Source: Achromobacter xylosoxidans (GTDB taxonomy: Bacteria > Pseudomonadota > Gammaproteobacteria > Burkholderiales > Burkholderiaceae_B). Taken from it: a stretch of 64,000 bases of DNA. Positions within the stretch are counted from its first letter, which is position 1. Each line of letters starts with the position of its first letter. A program made the translations under genes and the position numbers. The DNA is taken from NCBI RefSeq assembly GCF_002192695.1, contig NZ_MTLG01000011.1:62001-126000 (forward strand), written 5' to 3'. Below are positions 57,826 through 64,000 of the stretch, in pieces. Below the pieces are notes generated by a model, which searched no databases, was not told the DNA's origin, and saw nothing but the letters and a program-made list of their open reading frames with translations.

Positions 57826-59460
57826 GTGAGCACCACGGTCTATCAGGCATTCCGCGACACCGCGGCCCGCTACGGCGCCCAGCCCTTTCTGTGCATCCTG
57901 CCGGAAACGGCGCGGGCCTACGGCATCACGGCGGGCGAGCTGAGCTACGCCCAGGCCGCCGAGTCCATCGAGGCCCTGCGCGCGGCCTATGCGCGCGCCG
58001 GCTACGGCCACGGCCACCGCGCCGGCCTGCTGCTGGAGAACCGCCCCGCGTTCTTCCTGCACTGGTTCGCGCTGAACGCGCTGGGCGTGTCGGTGGTGCC
58101 CATCAACCCCGATCTGCGCGCGGCCGAACTGGAATACCTGACGGGACACTCCGAAATCGCGCTGGCCGTGGCGCTGCCCGAGCGCCACGCCGACCTGCGG
58201 GCCGCCGCAAGCCGCGCCGGCCGCGAACTGCGCGTGATGGGCCCCGATGATTCGCCGCCCGCCGCGCCCTTCGCCGCGCCGCTGGCAGGCAGCGAGCCCG
58301 ATGTCCTGACCGAATGCGCCCTGCTCTACACGTCCGGCACCACCGGACGGCCCAAGGGCTGCATCCTGCCCAACCGCTATTTCCTGCATGCCGGCGGCTG
58401 GTACGCCCGCATCGGCGGCCTGTGCGAACTGCGTCCCGGCCTGGAGCGCATGCTGACGCCGCTGCCCCTGGTCCACATGAACGCCATGGCGTACTCGGCC
58501 ATGGCCATGGTGTTGACCGGCGGCTGCCTGATCCCGCTGGACCGCTTCCATCCCAAGACCTGGTGGGACAGCGTGCGCGACTCCGGCGCGACGGTGCTGC
58601 ACTACCTGGGCGTGATGCCCGCCATCCTGATGAAGGCCGAACCGTCCGCACGGGATAAGCAGCCCGCCATCCGCTTTGGCTTCGGCGCCGGCGTGGACCG
58701 CAAGCTGCACCAGCCCTTTGAAGAGCGCTTCGGCTTTCCGCTGCTGGAAGCCTGGGCCATGACCGAGACCGGCGCGGGCGCCGTCATCATCGCCAACCAG
58801 GAGCCGCGCCACATCGGCAGCAGCTGCTTCGGCCGCGAGGAAGACGACGTGCTGGTGCGCATCGTCGCCGATTCCGGCGTGGAAGCCGCCGCCGGCGAAC
58901 CGGGCGAGCTGCTGGTGCGCCATGCGGGCGAGGACCCGCGCTACGGCTTTTTCGCCGGCTACCTCAAGGACGAGGACGCGACCTCCCAGGCCTGGGAAGA
59001 CGGCTGGTTCCATACCGGCGACATCGTGCGCCGCGACGCCGACGGCGCGCTGCGCTTCGTGGACCGCAAGAAGAACGTCATCCGCCGCAGCGGCGAGAAC
59101 ATCTCCGCCGTCGAAGTGGAAAGCGTGCTGCTGCAGCACCCGCTGGTCAAGGCCGTGGCGGTCGCCGCCGTGCCCGACGCGGTGCGCGGCGACGAGGTAC
59201 TGGCCTGCGTGGTGCCCGAGAGCCTGCCGGCCGAGGGCGCAGCAATGGCCGAGGCCGCCCGCAGCATCGTGCAATGGAGCCTGGAACAGCTGGCCTATTA
59301 CAAAGCCCCAGGCTACGTCGCATTCGTCGACAGCTTGCCGCTGACCACCACCAACAAGATCCAGCGCGGCGAAATGAAAGCCCTGGCGCCCACGCTGCCC
59401 GGCACGGCCCGCTGCGTGGACACCGGCCACATGAAGAAACGCCAGGAGCCCGCGCGATGA
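57826..59460 (+). CDS. Acyl-CoA synthetase (AMP-forming ligase)
   Basis: A 544-residue ANL-superfamily ligase. The phosphate loop is LLYTSGTTGRPKGC near residues 165-177, the adenine-binding AWAMTETGAGAV follows, then the hinge with HTGDIVRRDADGALRFVDRK and the catalytic C-terminal Lys in TTTNKIQRGEM. Context suggests activation of an aryl-acetic acid such as dioxindole-3-acetate; this is inference. GTG start at 57826 is preceded by TAGGAG; its stop overlaps the next start (ATGA). Confidence 0.9.
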   Translation: MSTTVYQAFRDTAARYGAQPFLCILPETARAYGITAGELSYAQAAESIEALRAAYARAGYGHGHRAGLLLENRPAFFLHWFALNALGVSVVPINPDLRAAELEYLTGHSEIALAVALPERHADLRAAASRAGRELRVMGPDDSPPAAPFAAPLAGSEPDVLTECALLYTSGTTGRPKGCILPNRYFLHAGGWYARIGGLCELRPGLERMLTPLPLVHMNAMAYSAMAMVLTGGCLIPLDRFHPKTWWDSVRDSGATVLHYLGVMPAILMKAEPSARDKQPAIRFGFGAGVDRKLHQPFEERFGFPLLEAWAMTETGAGAVIIANQEPRHIGSSCFGREEDDVLVRIVADSGVEAAAGEPGELLVRHAGEDPRYGFFAGYLKDEDATSQAWEDGWFHTGDIVRRDADGALRFVDRKKNVIRRSGENISAVEVESVLLQHPLVKAVAVAAVPDAVRGDEVLACVVPESLPAEGAAMAEAARSIVQWSLEQLAYYKAPGYVAFVDSLPLTTTNKIQRGEMKALAPTLPGTARCVDTGHMKKRQEPAR

Positions 59461-60623
59461 GCCGCCTGGGCTACGACGGCGTGGTGGCGGCCTTGCCCGT
59501 CACGATTCCCTATGAACGATATTCGACCCACGCCGCCCATTGGTGGCTGGGGCGGGCGCTGGGCGCGCTGATCCGGCAAGCCGGCATCGCCAAGACCGAG
59601 GTGGACGGGCTCTGCGTGTCCAGCTTCACCCTGGCGCCCGACACGGCCGTCGGCCTGGTGCAGCACCTGGGCATGAGCCCGCGCTGGCTGGACCACATCC
59701 CCATGGGCGGCGCCAGCGGCGTGGCCGCCCTGCGCCGCGCGGCCCGCGCCGTGCAGGCTGGCGACGCCAGCATCGTGGCCTGCATCGCAGGCGACACCAA
59801 CCACGTGGACTCGTTCCGCAACACGGTCAGCCAGTTCTCGCGCTTTGCGCAGGACGCGGTCTATCCCTATGGCGCGGGCGGCCCCAACGCCAGCTTCGCG
59901 CTGCTGACCGCCAACTACATGCGCGCGACCGGCGCCACCCGCGAGGACTTCGGCAAGCTGTGCGTGGCGCAGCGCGACAACGCCTTGCGCTATCCGCACG
60001 CGCTGATGAAAAAGCCGCTGACGCTGGCGCAATACCTGGATGCCCGCGTCATCACCGACCCGATACACCTGTTCGATTGCGTGATGCCCTGCGCCGGCGC
60101 TGACGGCTTCCTGGTCATGAGCGAGGACCGGGCGCGCGCGCTGAACCTGCCCTACGCCCGCATCCTCTCCACCATCGAGCGCCACAACGCCTGGACCGAG
60201 GACCCGATCCAGACGCGCGGCGGCTGGAGCATGGACCTGGATGAGCTGTACGGCCAGGCCGATGCGCAGCCGGGCGACATGGATTTCCTGCAGGCCTACG
60301 ACGACTATCCCGTCATCAACCTGATGCAGATCGAAGACCTGGGCTTCTGCCCGAAAGGCGCGGCTCCCGACTTCGTGCGCGGCAACAGCTTCACCGTGGA
60401 CGGCAGCTTTCCCTTCAACACCAATGGCGGCCAGCTGTCGGTGGGCCAGGCCGGCGCGGCCGGCGGTTATCTGGGCATGGTCGAGGCGCTGCGCCAGCTG
60501 AGCGGCACGGCTGGCGGCACGCAGGTGGCCGACGCCCGCCTCGGCATGGTCAGCGGCTTCGGCATGATCAACTACGACCGCGGACTGTGCACTGCCGCGG
60601 CCATCCTGGGGAGCCACGCATGA
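59457..60623 (+). CDS. Thiolase-fold protein lacking catalytic residues (Ltp2-like)
   Basis: A 388-residue thiolase-superfamily protein. The usual nucleophile site reads PMGGASGVAAL with Ala86 where active thiolases have Cys; the conserved His of the NTNGG...GH motif is Gln331 (NTNGGQLSVGQAGAAGG); the C-terminal CGG region reads GFGMINYDRG. It therefore cannot act as a normal thiolase. Lipid-transfer thiolases paired with a DUF35 protein, such as Ltp2, act as retro-aldolases on tertiary beta-hydroxyacyl-CoAs. The next gene encodes a DUF35 protein, so the same chemistry is inferred. Confidence 0.8.
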   Translation: MSRLGYDGVVAALPVTIPYERYSTHAAHWWLGRALGALIRQAGIAKTEVDGLCVSSFTLAPDTAVGLVQHLGMSPRWLDHIPMGGASGVAALRRAARAVQAGDASIVACIAGDTNHVDSFRNTVSQFSRFAQDAVYPYGAGGPNASFALLTANYMRATGATREDFGKLCVAQRDNALRYPHALMKKPLTLAQYLDARVITDPIHLFDCVMPCAGADGFLVMSEDRARALNLPYARILSTIERHNAWTEDPIQTRGGWSMDLDELYGQADAQPGDMDFLQAYDDYPVINLMQIEDLGFCPKGAAPDFVRGNSFTVDGSFPFNTNGGQLSVGQAGAAGGYLGMVEALRQLSGTAGGTQVADARLGMVSGFGMINYDRGLCTAAAILGSHA

Positions 60624-61861
60624 CCGAACCCTTGGCCAAGCCGCCCCGCAAGAACCCGATCGCCCGCACCCGCCAGCCGACGCTGCCGCCGGGCTGGCGC
60701 AGCCGCAGCGCGCTGGGGCTGACCGCCGCCGCCGCCGAAGGCCGCTTCGACCTGCAGACCTGCGCCGACTGCGGCGCGGTCCAGTATCCGCCGCGCGAAG
60801 TCTGCGGCGATTGCCTGTCCGAGCATCTGCCCTGGCGTCCGGCCGATCCCAGCGGCGTGCTGCTCGTCAGCACCACCCTGCACCATAGCAACGACCTGTA
60901 TTTCCGCGAACGCCTGCCGTGGCGCGTGGGCACGGTGCGCATGACGGCCGGCCCCTCGGTGGTCGCGCACGTGCACCAGGACTGCGCCGACGGCGACCGC
61001 GTGCGCCTGACGCTGAAACTGGACCGCAGCGGCCAGGCCGTGATGATCGCCCTGCCTGAAAGGAATACGCCGAACATGGAAGACGACAAGACCCTGCGCG
61101 AGACCTCGTGCGATCCGAAATTCCGCCGCGCGCTCGTCACCGACGGCAAGTCGGCGGTGGGCCAGGCCGTGGCGCGCGCCCTGCTGGACGCCGGCTGCCC
61201 GGCCGTGTTCCTGGGCGACCCGCAAGCCTGGAAGCGCGACGCTGCCTACGACGCGCTGGCTGCCGACCCGCGCGTGCAGGCGGTGGTGCTGGACGTGACC
61301 GATACCGATTCGGTCGAACGGGTCGCCGCCTCCATCGGCGGCAAGGTCGAGATCCTGGTCAACACCGCCGACCTGGAACGCGAAGGCGGCCTGCTGAATC
61401 GCAAGGACGTGAACACGGCGCGCGACGCCATGGACGTGAATGTGCTGGGCTTGATGCGCCTGGCGCAGAGCTTCGGCCCGGCCCTGTGCGGACGCGCCGC
61501 GGACGGCGTCAACAGCGCCACCGCCTGGGTCAACGTGCTGTCCATCTACGCCCACATGAACCTGCCGTCGCGCGGCATGTGGTCGGCGTCCAAGGCGGCC
61601 GCGCTGTCCCTGGCGCAATGCCTGCGCGCCGAGATGCGCGGCGCGGGCGTGCGGGTGGTGAACGTGTTCCCCGGGCCGGTGGATCACGAATGGGAGCAGC
61701 GCACGCCGCCCCCGCGCGTGGCGCCCGCGGCGATCGCCGCCGCCATCGTGCGCGCGCTCAAGGACGGCATCGAGGACGTCTACGTCGGCGATGTCGCGCA
61801 GGAATTCCGCGCCCGGCTGGCGGAGAACCCCAAGGGACTGGAACGGGAGCTGGGAGCCTGA
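60620..61861 (+). CDS. DUF35 zinc-ribbon OB-fold fused to a degenerate SDR
   Basis: A 413-residue two-domain protein. Residues 1-150 are DUF35-like: zinc-ribbon Cys48, Cys51, Cys62, Cys65 (CADCG, CGDC) followed by an OB-fold (YFRERLPWRVGTVRM). Residues about 165-413 are an SDR: ALVTDGKSAVGQAVARALL replaces the Gly-rich motif, VEILVNTADLE follows, and the catalytic Tyr of YxxxK is Trp321 (WSASK, Lys325). The SDR half is probably non-catalytic. Its ATG overlaps the thiolase-like stop (ATGA), supporting a complex. Confidence 0.82.
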   Translation: MTEPLAKPPRKNPIARTRQPTLPPGWRSRSALGLTAAAAEGRFDLQTCADCGAVQYPPREVCGDCLSEHLPWRPADPSGVLLVSTTLHHSNDLYFRERLPWRVGTVRMTAGPSVVAHVHQDCADGDRVRLTLKLDRSGQAVMIALPERNTPNMEDDKTLRETSCDPKFRRALVTDGKSAVGQAVARALLDAGCPAVFLGDPQAWKRDAAYDALAADPRVQAVVLDVTDTDSVERVAASIGGKVEILVNTADLEREGGLLNRKDVNTARDAMDVNVLGLMRLAQSFGPALCGRAADGVNSATAWVNVLSIYAHMNLPSRGMWSASKAAALSLAQCLRAEMRGAGVRVVNVFPGPVDHEWEQRTPPPRVAPAAIAAAIVRALKDGIEDVYVGDVAQEFRARLAENPKGLERELGA

Positions 61862-61904
61862 CGGCCCGCCCTGCCCCGACAACGCACGAACCGAGAGGAA
61901 CAGC

Positions 61905-62690
61905 ATGAGCCAAAACATTCTTGCCCAATTCATGGCCGAACTGGTGTCCGGCCGCATCCGCGTGGTGGACCTGACCGAGACGCTGACGCCGGAATTCCCC
62001 ACCATCGTGCTGCCGCCGGAGTTCGGCCAGGCCTGGCCGTTCCGCATCGAGGAAATCTCGCGCTACGACGAGCGCGGCCCCGCCTGGTACTGGAACAACT
62101 TCTCGTGTTCCGAGCACACCGGCACCCACTTCGACGCGCCGGCCCACTGGGTCACGGGCAAGGACCAGCCCGACAACACGGTGGACACGATTCCCATCGA
62201 AGCCTTCATCGCCAGCGCTTGCGTCATCGATTGCTCGGCGGAGTCCCGCGACAACCCGGACTTCCTGCTGACCATCGACTTCGTGAAAAAGTGGGAAGAG
62301 CGGCACGGCCGCATCCCCGCGCGTTCCTGGGTACTGATGCGCACCGACTGGTCCAAGCGCGCCAAGCCCGCCGACTACCTGAACCTGCAGGAAGACGGCG
62401 CGCACTCGCCCGGCCCGGACGCTGAAGTGGTGCCCTGGCTGATCAAGGAGCGCGACGTGCACGGCTTCGGCACTGAGTCGGTCGGCACCGACGCGGGCCA
62501 GGCGCAGCACCTGGATCCCCCCTATCCCTGCCACTACTACATGCACGGCAACAACCGCTACGGCCTGCAGTGCATGACCAACCTGGACCAGCTGCCGCCC
62601 ACCGGCGCGGTGATCTTCTCGGCGCCGCTCAAGATCCGCAGCGGCTCGGGCAGCCCGCTGCGCGTGCTGGCGCTGGCGCCCAAGGCCTGA
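61905..62690 (+). CDS. Cyclase-family hydrolase, isatin-hydrolase-like
   Basis: A 261-residue metal hydrolase. The signature HTGTHFDAPAH at residues 71-81 exactly follows the HxGTHxDxPxH pattern of the family that holds isatin hydrolase and kynurenine formamidase. A second metal-side motif and KHGTD-type active-site region appear around ERDVHGFGTESVGTD. Isatin hydrolase opens isatin to isatinate. This role is proposed from motif and neighbours. GAGAGGAA precedes the ATG. Confidence 0.83.
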   Translation: MSQNILAQFMAELVSGRIRVVDLTETLTPEFPTIVLPPEFGQAWPFRIEEISRYDERGPAWYWNNFSCSEHTGTHFDAPAHWVTGKDQPDNTVDTIPIEAFIASACVIDCSAESRDNPDFLLTIDFVKKWEERHGRIPARSWVLMRTDWSKRAKPADYLNLQEDGAHSPGPDAEVVPWLIKERDVHGFGTESVGTDAGQAQHLDPPYPCHYYMHGNNRYGLQCMTNLDQLPPTGAVIFSAPLKIRSGSGSPLRVLALAPKA

Positions 62691-62740
62691 GCCGGCCGCG
62701 CCTAAGCCGGCCTCACGACAACGACAACAGGGGGATATCC

Positions 62741-63469
62741 ATGACGCACACCAACGTCGCCATCGTCACCGGCGGCAGCGCCGGCATCGGCGCCGAGATC
62801 TGCCGCAGCATGCTGGACGCAGGCTACGAAGTGATCTCCATGGCGCGCCGCGCCGCCGACTTCAGCCACCCGCGCCTGCACAACGTGCAGGTGGACCTGC
62901 TGGACGCCGAGGCCACCGCGCAAGCGGGCGCCGAAGCCGCCGCCCAGTTCCCCATCAGCCACGTCATCCACAACGCCGGCGTCATCTGGCCCAACCTGCT
63001 GCCGCAGGTCACGCAGGAAGAACTGCACGGCCTGACGCAGATCCACCTGGGCGCGGCCATCAGCCTGGTGCAGGCCGCCCTGCCCGGCATGCAGGAGCGC
63101 AAGTTCGGCCGCATCGTGATGATGTCCTCGCGCGGCGCCCTGGGCCTGCCGACCCGCACCGCCTATTCGGCCACCAAGGCCGGCATGGTGGGCATGGCGC
63201 GCACCTGGTCGCTGGAGCTGGCGCCCTATGGCATCACGGTCAACGTGGTGGCGCCCGGCCCGATCCAGACCGACATGTTCTACGAAGTGATCGAGCCCGG
63301 CAGCGAACGCGAAAAGCAGTTGGCGGCCGGCATACCGGTCAAGCGCCTGGGGCGTTCCGACGACGTGGCGCGCGCCGTCATGTTCTTCTCGGATCCCGCC
63401 AACAGCTTCGTCACCGGCCAGACGCTGTTCGTCTGCGGCGGCGCCAGCGTCAGTTCCATCACCATCTGA
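62741..63469 (+). CDS. SDR-family oxidoreductase
   Basis: A 242-residue short-chain dehydrogenase. The Gly-rich motif VTGGSAGIGAEICRS is at residues 9-23, HNAGV follows, and YSATKAGMVG supplies the catalytic Tyr and Lys; GPIQTDMFYE is typical C-terminally. Unlike the fused SDR domain upstream, this one is intact. GGGGGA precedes the ATG. Its substrate in the cluster is not determined. Confidence 0.88.
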   Translation: MTHTNVAIVTGGSAGIGAEICRSMLDAGYEVISMARRAADFSHPRLHNVQVDLLDAEATAQAGAEAAAQFPISHVIHNAGVIWPNLLPQVTQEELHGLTQIHLGAAISLVQAALPGMQERKFGRIVMMSSRGALGLPTRTAYSATKAGMVGMARTWSLELAPYGITVNVVAPGPIQTDMFYEVIEPGSEREKQLAAGIPVKRLGRSDDVARAVMFFSDPANSFVTGQTLFVCGGASVSSITI

Positions 63470-63656
63470 ACGCGCATCGCGCGCCGCTTCGGGTTTTGAC
63501 GGATAGGTAAGCACTGCGGACCGGGTCTACAGTGCGAGCCTGCGCACAGAAAGTTTAAGCAACAAGTATTAAAGCAAACCAAGCAAGCACAGAAGTACCC
63601 GTTTTCTCCGTTTTCCAGCCGCACCCCCACCCTGCTCCCTATCCGGAGGTTTTGCC

Positions 63657-64000
63657 ATGCTGTCGAAGAAACTCCCCCTGGCCGCTGCCGCCGCGGTAGC
63701 CGCGCTGTTCGCCCTGCCCGCCCTGGCCCAAGTCAAGGTCGGCGTCGTCACCTCGTCCACCGGCCCCACGGCCCTGGTGGGGATTCCGCAGAAGAACACC
63801 GTGCCGCTGCTGCCGAAGAAAATCGGCGACCTGACCGTGGAATACATCTCGCTGGATGACGCCAGCGATTCCACCAACTCGGTGACGGCATTCAAGAAGC
63901 TGATCTCGGAACAGAACGTGGACGCGCTGATCGGCCCGTCGGGCTCGCCCAACGCCATGGGCGTGATCCAGTTCGCAGCGGAAGCCGGCGTCCCGATGCT
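63657..64000 (+). CDS. LivK-like ABC solute-binding protein, 5' part
   Basis: Only the first 114 codons are in the window. A signal peptide (cleavage near ALAQVKVG) leads into KVGVVTSSTGPTALVGIPQ, the start of the branched-chain amino acid/aromatic acid binding-protein family (Peripla_BP_6). GGAGG lies 7 nt before the ATG. A 187-nt gap separates it from the SDR gene. In iad-type auxin loci a LivK-family protein binds indole-3-acetate; the same role is inferred here. Confidence 0.85.
   Translation, partial: MLSKKLPLAAAAAVAALFALPALAQVKVGVVTSSTGPTALVGIPQKNTVPLLPKKIGDLTVEYISLDDASDSTNSVTAFKKLISEQNVDALIGPSGSPNAMGVIQFAAEAGVPM

Noticed and set aside
59457..60623. Acetyl-CoA acetyltransferase function
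   Set aside because: The catalytic Cys and His of thiolases are replaced, so the generic thiolase activity label is not adopted.

Overview
The window is a high-GC chromosomal segment from a betaproteobacterium, most likely an Alcaligenaceae member of the Bordetella/Achromobacter type. Reasons: strong G/C third-position bias, the housekeeping order dusB-fis-purH-ruvC-ruvA with ruvB nearby, minCDE, and dense typical Burkholderiales genes. It reads as chromosome core with accessory catabolic and transport islands. I see no phage, insertion sequence, tRNA, rRNA or CRISPR array.

Layout. 1-4.6 kb: end of ilvE, a CHCC zinc-finger protein, an NTF2-like protein, a YheT hydrolase, a BepA-like protease and galU. 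4.6-8.6 kb: a puu-like module (amino-acid/polyamine permease, FAD oxidoreductase and a divergent MerR-XRE-cupin regulator). 8.6-16 kb: CtaG-like protein, porin, the Mg2+ P-type ATPase mgtA with a standalone MgtC-C-terminal-like gene and a hairpin-rich leader, then a CaCA cation exchanger behind a yybP-ykoY (manganese-type) riboswitch. 16-26.8 kb: pepP, a TM2 protein, a UbiH-family hydroxylase, dusB-fis, purH-ruvC-ruvA, an NDUFA9-like protein, a PLP dehydratase and ruvB. 26.8-35 kb: EnvZ/OmpR-type two-component pair, an usher-like barrel protein, recQ, and a cydAB-like pair whose subunit I lacks the canonical haem ligands. 35-44.5 kb: glnS, minCDE, small lipoprotein, isochorismatase-like hydrolase, ettA, an EamA transporter with divergent AraC regulator, and an acidic/His-tailed protein. 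44.6-50.1 kb: a five-gene Dpp/Opp-type ABC importer.

50.3-64 kb is the most interesting region: a MarR regulator divergent from a long co-directional cluster iorA-iorB-reductase-Rieske alpha-Rieske beta-CoA ligase-thiolase homologue-DUF35/SDR fusion-cyclase-SDR-LivK-like binding protein (cut by the window end). MarR + LivK-type binding protein + Rieske dioxygenase + FMN reductase resembles what I recall of the Variovorax iad auxin-degradation locus. I infer this route: indole-3-acetate is oxygenated to dioxindole-3-acetate, ligated to CoA, split by a thiolase/DUF35 retro-aldolase to isatin plus acetyl-CoA, opened to isatinate by the isatin-hydrolase-like cyclase, and oxidatively decarboxylated by IorAB toward anthraniloyl-CoA. 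The families and their order are seen; the substrate and the individual steps are inference.

Other items worth attention are the ligand-less cytochrome bd homologue, the Mg2+/Mn2+ regulatory RNA structures, and several genes whose -10 box lies only 6-7 nt before the ATG (possible leaderless mRNAs).
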